A stretch of DNA of 64,000 nt. Origin: Sphaerulina vaccinii. Taxonomy: Eukaryota > Ascomycota > Dothideomycetes > Mycosphaerellales > Mycosphaerellaceae. The stretch covers positions 2,728,001-2,792,000 of the forward strand of contig JAKUDP010000002.1 in assembly GCA_022570795.1 (NCBI GenBank). Direction: 5' to 3'. The notes beneath the pieces were generated by a model. That model saw only the letters and a list, made by a program, of their open reading frames with translations. It made no database searches and was not told where the DNA came from. A program made the translations under genes and the position numbers. Shown piece after piece: positions 1 through 9,094 of the stretch (position 1 is its first letter; each line of letters begins with the position of its first letter).

Positions 1-273
1 GTATGCTCTGATACGGACCCAAGCGCGTTGGCGAGAGCAAAGGTCTGGCCCTGGCCATGGTACCAGAACGGAGTTTGAGCTTTTGACGTGGTATTCTTTG
101 CCATCGTCTTCCATCGAAGCGCCGATTTTGATGTCGTAAGACTCCTGCAACCAGCTGGTACAGCCTGCGCCATCTGAGGAGAAGCGCCATGACAACCGTG
201 GCCTGGCATGGCCAATCCCAAACCCATCAGGATGATGTTCGAATGATACTCGTGTGATCTGTATCGGAGCCAT
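1..273 (-). CDS. alpha-L-rhamnosidase, N-terminal 91 residues (runs off window)
   Basis: The minus strand from the ATG at 273-271 is open to the window edge. It reads like the N-terminal beta-domain of GH78 alpha-L-rhamnosidases: near residue 10 comes FEHHPDGFGIGHARPRLSW, the family's opening signature, and near residue 75 VLVPWPGPDL followed by RAWVRIRAY. These enzymes release terminal L-rhamnose from plant glycosides and pectic side chains. No signal peptide is visible at this Met, so either the protein is intracellular or a secreted form would need another start. The catalytic domain lies outside the window. The next clear gene upstream is divergent and begins at 1,279. The family call is firm; intactness is unknown. 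Confidence 0.85.
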   Translation of the reverse strand, partial: MAPIQITRVSFEHHPDGFGIGHARPRLSWRFSSDGAGCTSWLQESYDIKIGASMEDDGKEYHVKSSNSVLVPWPGPDLCSRQRAWVRIRAY

Positions 274-1278
274 CTTGAAAGTCTGGACGAGTTGTGAACT
301 GTGGTAGGCTTGGAGCTTCTAATGCCAGAACGTAGATCGGACGAACGATGTTGTCTTGGAGGTTGTGGTCTCAATACTTGTATTGTGACGAATTCCAGAA
401 GCCAAACGAAGTGTTCTGCGGTGCTCGTCCTGTCAATCCTTTCGTATGCAGCTCATTACGACCACTTGATGCCATCAGAGATTGTGACACGGCTTCGGCG
501 ATGATTCCACCGAGCATGGCAGTTGTGATCTCATATGTTGCTGGGATGGAAGACCAGGACCCCAAGTCTAAGCAACAAGTCTGAGCTGAGTGTCGGAGGC
601 GGGCTTTCAGGTCGCATTTCTCGCGTCCGTTCATACACTCGTGAATTAGAATCAAGCATGAGGACGACTCTGCAAATCTGTGAGCACAGCCAAGTTCAAA
701 TACTTACGCGGTTACCAAGATTCTTCGTGCGACTGTCTCCAGTGTCGAAGCGTGCTGGCCAATACCTTAACGCAGCAGCGTAGCTGTCATCCACTGGACA
801 AACCTATGATGGGGTTGTGTCTAGCGCGAGAGCATGAAGTCGAAGTCTTCAAGGAGAAGTTTGTCCACCCGCTCCAGTGCTCAAGGCAACGCCCGGCAGT
901 CCTCAATATTCCCTTCGCTTGACTTGAGAGACGCACGCGCCAGGAACGACGCGTGAACGTCATCAAGCATCAATGACTTTCGTGCTTCGACCTGTTCAAC
1001 CAACAGCAAAGCATCGGCTTTGTGCCCGAAGCCAATGCAGCTAGGTCTGATGTACCAGAAGCGTCATCGTAGCCTGGCATGTCTCCGTGAGCAGTCTCGA
1101 CAGTTAGAGCTCCGCACTTCTGACAAGATGCGTCCTGCTGCACGACTACTTCCAGCTCGTACTCCAGTATCACTTGTCTCAATCGCAGCAAGAAGACAGT
1201 GTATATCGTACACTTCCAGACCAGTAATCAACCAGCAGCGTCCAGCTCCTCGAACACAACCATACACAACCATCCAGA
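274..1278. other. intergenic stretch between divergent genes
   Basis: About 1 kb of normal GC content separates the rhamnosidase start from the next gene and should hold both promoters. Several short frames overlap on both strands, none with a recognised domain. The only protein-like stretch is the minus-strand remnant at 821-1,063, listed separately. Confidence 0.5.
821..1063 (-). pseudogene. possible gene remnant, unrecognised
   Basis: One minus-strand frame is open for about 60 codons (around GFGHKADALLLVEQVEARK), meets one TGA near 881, and continues in the same frame for 18 more codons (ERVDKLLLEDFDFMLSR) to a TAG at 821-823. The composition looks coding, and the same frame resuming past a single stop suggests a decayed C-terminus. 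No Met, intron or family could be assigned. It could also be chance. Confidence 0.25.
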
Positions 1279-2010
1279 ATGTCTTCCTCTTCATCACAGT
1301 TCGGCGAGCTGAAGATCGAAAATACGAACATCAAGTCAGCCCCTGGAGTCGACCTCTCCTCCCGACAAAAGACCCTCATCGGCTCCGTCCTCGATCTCTT
1401 CGCCGGCCGACCCTCTCTAGCCAAGCTCCAGCTCTGGCAGGACCAAGGAGAGTTCATTGATCCTCTCACAATCGCGAAGGGAAGGAAACAATTCGAACCA
1501 CAATGGTATGGACTTCAAGCTGCTTTCTCGGAGATCGAAAGACTGCATCATGAGGTGACGAGTGCTGGCAATCCCATCGAGATGGACCTGAAGACGAGAT
1601 ATGTCGTGAAGGGAATCGGAAAAGAGCAGATCATCAATTCGAAGATCAAGATCTGGCACGAAGATGGAAAGATCTCCAAGGTGCATGATGAGTGGGATGG
1701 GAAGTTGCCGGAAAGTGGAATTGCACAAGTAAGTCAAAGATATACGCCGCTGTTGAGCCCCTTGTGGTGGTTCAAGTATGGTGAAGGTTGGGCTTTCTCC
1801 ACCTGGAGCCTTGTCTGGAATACAACAGTCTGGAGGGTGAGACTGCTCTCCTCGTAGCCAAGAACCTGCCATTTTTGCATATGTGTTCCTCGAGATTTGC
1901 TGCTGACCATGTGCGAACAGGCTTTTCAGAGACTCAATGCGAATACCGTGCCGTATATCGTTTCAGTGCCCAAGAACGCTGAGGAAGACGCGAAGTTGGG
2001 CAACCAGTAG
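1279..2010 (+). CDS. small NTF2/SnoaL-like conserved fungal protein
   Basis: The ATG at 1,279 opens a frame with the look of the NTF2/SnoaL fold: a helix around VGSVLDLFAGRPSL, the strand-turn QDQGEFIDPL..AKGRKQF, and later strands in MDLKTRYVVKG and SKIKIWHEDGKISKVHDEW. An intron must separate this from the last exon (1,921-2,010), which ends PYIVSVPKNAEEDAKLGNQ at a TAG. Two donors keep frame with the acceptor at 1,920 (branch CTGAC near 1,903): GTAAGT at 1,729 (192-bp intron, 179 residues) and GTGAGA at 1,837 (84-bp intron, 215 residues, adding a tryptophan-rich insert). The first gives the protein I judge closer to relatives; the second has a more usual fungal intron length. No catalytic role can be assigned. 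Confidence 0.75.
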
Positions 2011-2271
2011 ATTGAGAACGGAATGTCACAGTGATAGAAAAGAGCCATGTCAACAATCCAAGAACGAAGAAGACAAGTGCCAAGACAATAGCACATATGT
2101 ACCTAACTTCTCAAGATTTCATTGCACTATCGAGGTATACATGCTGGTTAAGAGCGTGGTCGTGATCTGGCGGAATACGCAGTAAGTCATCTGCCTATGC
2201 TAATGCTTGGTTTTTGGACCAACAACCACAGCTTCTCTGGTGCCCTGCGAAGCTAGAGTTCGATCTCGTCT

Positions 2272-2470
2272 TCAGCCCTGGCCGCTCAGCGCATTCTGCC
2301 TTCGCAGAGAGCTTTGCGATAGTAAACACTCCTCGCCTTACCAGTCTCTGTTGAGAGTTATTTCCACGACTCTGCCCCGAGTTGACCTCGATCGCCACAG
2401 TCAGCATATGCTAAGGTGGAAAGCCAGAAGTAACCAGTTTAGGTCTGTTAAGGCTCCTCACGCTCTCGAT
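2272..2470 (+). repeat. diverged direct repeat, copy 1
   Basis: This stretch and 2,868-3,048 align by eye over about 180-200 bp: a GAGAGCTT(T/C)GC block, a run ending CCACWGTCAG, then GAAAGCCAGA and TCTGTTAAG. The copies lie about 600 bp apart in the same orientation and differ at many sites. An old local duplication is likely; it does not encode a continuous protein. Confidence 0.45.
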
Positions 2471-2844
2471 CCTCGACCAGAGCCAAAGACGATTCTTCTC
2501 CTCATGCCAGAATCCTGAGAGCTTCGAGGAGTGTTGGGCGGAGATGATGGTGGAGGCGAGGAGCCCGGAGAAGGGACCGGTGGGTACTGCCTGCGTGGCC
2601 GCTTGCTGAGCTGATCGATGTACCACTTGCAGAAATGTGCAGGATCCGTCTTCAGAGGTGGTCCAGTGCCGCACCAGATTTGTCCCACGCATGCGTCTAC
2701 AGCCAACTCATAGCCAGCAAGTGAGGCAGTTCCACAAACTCCAGAATCCAACACTCGGGCAAAGACATCATCTGGCAAATCGAAGAGACGGAATTGGCTT
2801 GTCGTGGTGACTTGTAGCCATAGCGTGTAGATAGGACTTGTCAC
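2458..2844 (-). CDS. hypothetical protein, F-box-like N-terminus (uncertain)
   Basis: A 128-codon minus-strand frame starts at 2,844. Residues 18-33 (FRLFDLPDDVFARVLD) resemble the start of an F-box-type helix, followed by a Cys-containing segment (GQIWCGTGPPLKTDPAHFC) and a Pro/Ser-rich, Arg-rich tail. The first 60-70 residues look protein-like; the tail is low complexity and overlaps repeat copy 1. It could be a truncated gene, a wrongly extended exon, or chance. No relative is recognised. Confidence 0.3.
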   Translation of the reverse strand: MTSPIYTLWLQVTTTSQFRLFDLPDDVFARVLDSGVCGTASLAGYELAVDACVGQIWCGTGPPLKTDPAHFCKWYIDQLSKRPRRQYPPVPSPGSSPPPSSPPNTPRSSQDSGMRRRIVFGSGRGSRA

Positions 2845-2867
2845 TCTGGTCTCCAGTTCTTCACATC

Positions 2868-3048
2868 TTCCCGGCCTTTGTCTTCACCCCAGAGAGCTTC
2901 GCTATAGTAAGACCTCCTCCCTGATTCGAAGCAGCTGTAACCATCTTGCTTTGGACTCACCTCTGTTGCCACTGTCAGTGCATAAGCCGAGGAAAGCCAG
3001 AGACAGCCATACTGATCTGTTAAGTCCTCTCACATCTCCTGAACCCAT
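2868..3048 (+). repeat. diverged direct repeat, copy 2
   Basis: Partner of the copy at 2,272-2,470. The shared order of short blocks (CCAGAGAGCTTCGC, TAGTAAGACCTCCTC, GCCACTGTCAG, GGAAAGCCAGAGA, CTGTTAAG) is kept, with small indels. The bases from 3,049 to 3,580 show nothing I recognise. Confidence 0.45.
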
Positions 3049-3580
3049 ACCTACGTCTGATCACACTTTATGGACAAGGAACGAGGACTCCAATGCATGC
3101 ATCACAGATCGCCACTTTGACTCTGTGCTATCGGAAGAGTCGCAAGGACATATGAGATCAGGACAATAACTTTGTTTCCTTCATCTCCATGTATCTGTCT
3201 TTTGCTGGCCATGTCCGAGCGAATATTTCTTGGCGGTAGGATTCTAGGGCATCTTGACTTCAAGCCGTGTGTGAAACCTTCTACTGTAGCTAACGCCGAA
3301 CTACTGCAGACTGTAGATCTTCTAGCTAGCTGGACATAGGTACATACCACTTGCCAATGATGTGCTGATATGCAAGAGCTCCAAATCATCACTCAGCGCA
3401 GGAGCTACTAGATGTGGCAAGTATCAGCTCTAGCAGGAGTAGATGGTTCGCGCCAAAATGTCATCTTGCATATGCCTATCCGGTGAAAGAAGGCAGCAGA
3501 ATAAGTCATCTACAGGAAGTCTTGTCTATCTGCGTGCAAAGTTGTTACATGGTCAGTGATAATCGAGGCACTGTCGCAAC

Positions 3581-4040
3581 ATGTCTCAAACAAATGGCAC
3601 CTTCTCGATCCCGCCTCAATACCGCAACCAGCTCAGATACCGCAAAGCACCCCTTCAACACATCTCAGATGCCGATATTCTCACGTCTCTATCCCAGCAC
3701 AAACCTATCACCAGCGAAAAGAACATCTGGGCATTCTGGCACTCTGGCTTGGATTGGACTTCCCTCATGGTGCAAGAGAAACATAATAGCATGGCATCGA
3801 CTCTGTGGTCCATCCTGGACGATTCGTCTCCTCGATTCAGTCCCAGGAAGTCCCAATAATGCTCTAGAATGGATCGACAATGCTATGCTACCAGAAGCGT
3901 TCGTCACTAATGCGATGGAGGGAAGTTATGCCGGACCACATTCTGCAGATCTGTGTCGAGGGGCTGCAGTGTACCTTTACGGCGGGGTTTGGATGGACGT
4001 TGGTGTTATTTTACTACTTGATCTGGATCGTCTTTGCTGA
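3581..4040 (+). pseudogene. capsular-polysaccharide-type glycosyltransferase, N-terminal half, frameshifted
   Basis: The plus strand encodes the N-terminal half of a fungal glycosyltransferase of the Caps_synth type. From the ATG at 3,581 the frame reads up to NIWAFWHSGLD; at about 3,755 one extra base (or two missing) moves the match into another frame, which continues LPSWCKRNIIAWHRLCGPSW, then GPHSADLCRGAAVYLYGGVW and MDVGVILLLDLDRLC. The HSADLxRG...YGGVWMDVG block carries the DxD-like metal/nucleotide-sugar motif. The frame ends at TGA (4,038-4,040), where relatives have Trp (TGG), a G-to-A change of the RIP type. The rest of the gene is not downstream on this strand; related C-terminal sequence lies just beyond on the opposite strand. 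Non-functional. Confidence 0.75.
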
Positions 4041-4066
4041 AATCAATTAGCAGATCCAGCTTCTCG

Positions 4067-4402
4067 TTATGACTGAAGCCACATTGAAGATAGAGGGTCA
4101 GCATCTGTGCGAATAGAAAGCAAATCGAATAGGTCCTGCCCAATGAATCCAACATCCTTCTCTGGAAACCAGCATTCCTCCAAACAGTCGAACTTCAGTA
4201 CTCGGTTCTGGTAGTATTCTTCCCCGTTGAACCCATCGGGCTCTTGCAAGTGCGCCACCCTCACCCAGCACGCGATCTGAGCAGTATACTCGAAAATCTC
4301 CTTAACTGGGACATTGAATGGAAACTTGTAGCCTCTTTCATACGCATTACCTGGACCCATTTCGAAACGAAACTTCAGAAGTGGCTGATCTATCAAGCCC
4401 AC
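4067..4402 (-). pseudogene. same glycosyltransferase family, C-terminal part, inverted
   Basis: The minus strand encodes a segment matching the C-terminal third of the same Caps_synth-type family: NVPVKEIFEYTAQIACWVRV, then LQEPDGFNGEEYYQNRVLKF, CLEECWFPEKDVGFIGQDLF and DLLSIRTDADP. The piece begins only about 30 bp from the AT block at 4,430, so its upstream part is either lost or erased there. It converges tail-to-tail on the N-terminal half at 3,581-4,040. The middle of the protein is missing from both pieces. One gene split by an inversion, or two truncated paralogues, would both fit. Confidence 0.7.
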
Positions 4403-5221
4403 ACTAGAGGTCCTACCCTTTTAGAACCAAAGATTTTACGAAAGCTAAACTAGTATAATTGCTCGAGAAGCTCTTAATACCTATAATAGCTCCTACCTTA
4501 GATATAATAGTCGATAGCTTTTCGAAAGAATCGATCTATCTAGAAAATTAGAATATCTAGACTTTATATTCTTCTATATATAAAGAATAGAATATAATAG
4601 AGATAGTAATCGATATCTCTATATCTTTATTCTTAAGTAGAATCTCTATTACGAATATAGTATAGAGACTATTTTAGTATAGAAAAAAAATTCTAGTAAT
4701 TCTTTCTAGTATAAGCTTTTATCTACTAATTAATTTCTATATATAATAAGCTATAGTAAGGTAATATACTTACTAAGACCTCTTCTTCTAGTAGAAGTAA
4801 TTACTCTAAGTTAGATACTAGACTATACCAAATATAGCTATAGGAAAGCTTAACTAATTTTGCCTATACTTATAAAGCCTAGAAAAGCTAAAATAATTTT
4901 TAATTTTTTTTTTTAAATTCAAGTATAGTAATACTTATAGAAATATTTTAGAAATCTAGTTTATTCTTTTATATAGATTTATATTTTATATATAGTAGTA
5001 CTTTAAGTACCTATTTAATTATACTATATAAAATATATCTAATAGCTCTAGTTATTATTATAAAACTATATCTAGAATATACTTAGAGTAACTTTTTAAA
5101 CTTATTTTAGAGTCTATTGAAAGTAATAGATAAAGTATAAGTTAAAAGTAATATACTTAATAGATTTCTCTAAAAGATTCTATTTATAGTACTTATAGGT
5201 AGAGTATTAATACTAGCCTAG

Positions 5222-5585
5222 TATTAGGTTATAGAGGACCTAATAATCTTACTAAGTAGAGGCTAAGCTTAATCTAGTTAGAGCTTATTAATATATCTAT
5301 AAGAAAGTAAGTAAAAAAGGTTCTTATATTCTAATTAGTAAAATAGAATAGTAAGTTATATATAATAACTATTTATAACTATAATATTTATTACCTATAT
5401 ATATAAAGAAGATTTCTTCTAATTACTCTAATTATAGTAATCTAGGTAATTAGAATTACTAGATTACTAGTAATTAAGTAAGCGCCTATAGTATAAAGTA
5501 GCTATATCTATATAGATATAGCTACTTACCTAATTATATATAGGTATTCCTATAAGGCTTAGACTTGTCTATCTAAACTATAATA
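5222..5585 (-). repeat. degenerate solo LTR of the Gypsy B family
   Basis: From TATTAGGTTATAGAGGACC at 5,222 the sequence is a recognisable reverse complement of the Gypsy B LTR (15,131-15,489) for about 200 bp, and it ends near 5,585 with AACTATAATA, the complement of that LTR's first bases. The outer half has diverged strongly. The flanking five bases do not match, so a target duplication is no longer visible. Confidence 0.55.
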
Positions 5586-5792
5586 CTATTCCTCTTCTAG
5601 CTAGCTTCTATTCTAGAAGCTACTATATAAGCTCGGAGTAGTTCCTTTTTTTTTATTATTTAAAATATCTTTCTTTTCTTCTAAGAACTATCTTTGCCTT
5701 ACTAAAGAGATTTTAGAAAATAGACTTCTAGTTTTAATCTCTTATAACAATTGTTTCCTTAATAATTATTAGTATATTACTATAGAGGGAAA

Positions 5793-8179
5793 TATTAGGA
5801 CCTACTATAATATTATTAGAATAATAGAATATATTTCTTTATAGTAATATTTTTTAGCTTCTAAAAGTAGTAAATCTAAATAGTATATATTAGATACTTT
5901 AAATAAGTTAAATATAAGGCTCCTATCTACTAGCTAGAAAGTATTATCTATATACTCGTAGCCTCGTACTTTAGGATTACTATTCCCTAATTATTTTAAT
6001 TACTTTAATTACTTTAATTACTTTAATTACTTTAATTACTTTAATTACTTTAATTACTTTAATTACTTTAATTACTTTAATTTTAATTACTCTAATCTTC
6101 TTAGTATAAGTAGCTTCTTTATAGGTCTTCTATCTACTTATATATTCTAAGCAAATAGTTATTATTACTCTATATTAGAACTATAATACTATCTTCTATC
6201 TAGCCTAGCTTTATTTCGAAGCTTACTTAGTAACTAAAGTTCTCTCTATTATTACTTTATAATAATATTTTCTTCGACTTTTTTATTAACTACTTTCTTT
6301 TATTAACCTAGATATAAAGGCAAATCTACTTTTTATTATAAAGACCTTATTACTAATATCGAAATATCTAGTATCGAAATAGCTTCTTATATAAACTATT
6401 AGTTTATAAAACTTGCGCCTAGTAAAGCTTATTTTTAGTATATTATTAGTTTTTACTTCTCGAAATATTTAGAGTATATTAAGTATAATTATAGTTCCTA
6501 TAACATTTCTCTAGCCTTTACCTAGTAGGAAAAGCTCTATTCTACTTAGAAAAAGCTTTATTATAATATTAAGTTTTTAGAGAAGAAAGAAGTAGAAATT
6601 CTTTAATACCTTTCTTAAAACTAGTAGAAGCTATCTAAAAAGTAGATAAAAAAGATATATTTTAGAAAGTAGCTATACCTCGCTAAGTATTATACTAATA
6701 ATACTACTACTAAAGCTCTCGAAGAGCTAGAAGTAGAGGAGCCTCTTTCTAATTTTTTCCTTTCTTTTTTAGTACCTTCTAGTATAGAGATTCTAGAGTA
6801 CTTATCTACCTTCTATAGTATCCTCGAGATACCTCTTTAAGATTAGAGTACTTTTATAGATATTCTACTAGATAATCTCTTAGAGGGTCTCTTTTCTTCC
6901 GACTTGCTATAATAAGAGACTATAGTATAGTAGTCTTTTAGGTTTTCTACTTAGTAGATTTTAAAATAATATTCTTATATTTCTAGTATATATTAAGTAG
7001 AGTTATTATATTAAACTCTCTATTAACTTTGTTCTTTTCTTTATAGTTTTTTATATAGTAGCCTTTTTTACTATATATATAATAGGTAAAGCTTTATATT
7101 TGCTTTCTTCTTCTTTTAGTAGTATCTAATTCTATAGAATTTCTATATCTAGAGTTATAACTTCTAGCTTTAAAGCCTCCTTTTCTACTCTAGGTAGGTC
7201 TCTAGAATCTAGGCTATATAAACTAATTATACTTTAACTTCTAGAGTCTCTTATCGATTTCCTTTACTACTTTAATTATTGCTTCTAGTATAGTTAGGCT
7301 AGAGTTTCGGAATAGTTTGGCCTTAATATTGTTCTTAAGCCCTAGGTAGAACTAGGAATAGAATATAGTATTGTTCTATCTAAGATTAGTAGAATATTTT
7401 TAGAACTCTAAAGTATAGAGAGCTATAGAAGTAGTTTGTCTAAGTTATTAGATATACTAGTTAGTATATATCTTCTTATTAGATATTCTATATAGATTAT
7501 CGAGTTTTGTCTCGAACTTATTATAATTATAGAAGATCTTTCTAGTTTCTATTTTTAGAGTTTTTTTTTTACTCTAGTTATAAAGCTAGTTTTTAAAGTA
7601 TAGTCGAAATCTTTTAGTAGCTCTTCCTTTTAGAAAGAATATAGTATATAAAACTTTGCTAGCCTTACTATTAAACTAGTATAGGTTAAAGTAAAAGTAT
7701 AGCTAAACCTATAGCTAAAATACTTCTAACTTATTTTTAGTTCTATTAAATATCTCTAGTATAGATACTTTAGGTCCTCTAGTATACTTCTATATACTTA
7801 TAGAGCTTATAGAAAGTATTAATTATTTTCTACTTTCTATAATTAATATATTACTTATATACTCTATAATACCTATTAATAGCTACTATTATAATAGGCT
7901 TCGAGTTGCATTACTTCTAGATATATATAAAGGGCCCTAGAGTAGTACTTAAAGTTATTAGGACCTACTATAATATTATTAGAATAATAGAGTATATTCT
8001 TTTATAGTAATATCTTTTATTCTAAAGGTAGTAAATCTAAATAGTATATATTAGATACTTTAAATAAGTTAAGTATAAGGCTCCTATCTACTTGCTAAAG
8101 AGTATTATCTATATACTTATAGCTTTGTACCTTAGAGTTACTATTCCCTAATTACTTTAATTACTTTAATTACTTTAAT
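5793..8179 (-). mobile_element. LTR element E, short (about 2.4 kb), gag-like only
   Basis: Two direct repeats that both begin TATTAGGACCTACTATAATA lie at 5,793-about 6,097 and 7,956-8,179 and behave as LTRs; both end in a 9-bp tandem repeat. The 1.9-kb interior shows gag-like decay on the minus strand, including a pattern near 7,040-7,082 that fits a CCHC zinc knuckle once RIP is allowed for. There is no room for protease, reverse transcriptase or integrase, so the element was non-autonomous or internally deleted. The right LTR ends exactly where Copia A begins. Family assignment is open. Confidence 0.55.
5993..6083. repeat. 9-bp tandem repeat in the LTR of element E
   Basis: The unit TTTAATTAC is repeated about nine to ten times without interruption near the end of the left LTR. 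The right LTR (8,148-8,179) carries only about three and a half units before Copia A interrupts it. The array sits in a RIP-altered background, so its purity suggests slippage after, or independent of, RIP. Confidence 0.85.
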
Positions 8180-8426
8180 TATTAGAAAGTATAGTCTAGT
8201 TAGACTATCTAAGAGATATCCTTTTAGGAATTAGATTATATAATATATAATATATAATAATAGGTTATATAACTTATCTAATACTCTATATCTTAGAAGG
8301 AAATATAATCTATATCTAACTAATATAATTAATATAGTTAGTTTCTATCTAATACTTCTATTTCTATTATATATTAAGACTTTTTCTATATATTATAGGT
8401 ATATATATTATTATTCTATTTTAATA
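8180..8426 (+). repeat. Copia A 5' LTR (247 bp)
   Basis: It begins TATTAGAAAGTATAGTCTAG and ends TTTTAATA, the RIP-converted forms of TG...CA ends. The same LTR occurs at 29,458, 37,787, 40,343 (reverse) and 45,945 (reverse), which defines its boundaries. Confidence 0.9.
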
Positions 8427-8441
8427 GGTTATAAGCCTAGG
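8427..8441 (+). other. Copia A primer-binding site (initiator-Met tRNA type)
   Basis: Directly after the 5' LTR comes GGTTATAAGCCTAGG. Allowing for RIP, this is the complement of the anticodon stem-loop of initiator tRNA-Met (around GGCTCATAACC). Half-tRNA priming from an internal tRNA site is known for Copia-type elements. The same site adjoins the 5' LTRs of copy D and element F. Confidence 0.75.
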
Positions 8442-9094
8442 TTTATAAAGGAAGTATTAGATAGTAATAGTTAGCTTTTTCTAATAGTAGAATATAAACC
8501 TATAATAAAAGAAGTAAAAAAAGACCTAAAGTATACCTATCTATACTACTAAGAAGACTTAGAAGAACTTAGTATATTCTAGAAGTTCCTAAAAGTAGAT
8601 AAGATAGAAAAGAACCTAGTAAGTTATATTTAAAAGAATAGAGCTTAAAAGATATAAAAAGGAAAGAATAAGCTAGAGGCTAAAGTACTATTTTATATAA
8701 ATAAGACTTAACCTCTATACTAGAGTACTACTAATACCTTAGAAAGATATATCTCTCTAAGAAGAGACTTTTTAAGTCTATCTATAAGTATAGATAAGTA
8801 GGAAGTATAAGAAACTATACTAAGCTTATCTAAGAGAGAAGGAAGAGAGTTTTAGACTAGGAAAGTAGCTATCTAGAAACTACTACTAAAATTATTTAAA
8901 AAAGTATTAATTTTCTAAAGTTTAGTTTTAATATTTTAGGTAAAATAGATTAAAAGTAAAGAAATAGTTTTAGTAGAAGAAGAGCTATACTAACTCTAAT
9001 AAAAAAGAACTAGAGAATATAGTTTAGTCTAGTCTAAAACTACTTTAAAAGCTAAAATATCTTCTAAGTTATATTAGGTAATAGAATAGTAGAT

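Noticed and set aside
371..655. 94-codon minus-strand frame
   Set aside because: Slightly protein-like in its second half, but no family, splice sites or continuity with the remnant at 821-1,063.
1064..1297. Minus-strand frames with CQKC-like words overlapping the NTF2-like gene's upstream region, considered as a zinc-finger or polymerase epsilon C-terminus
   Set aside because: Only one CxxC pair is present and no other conserved block; coincidence is more likely.
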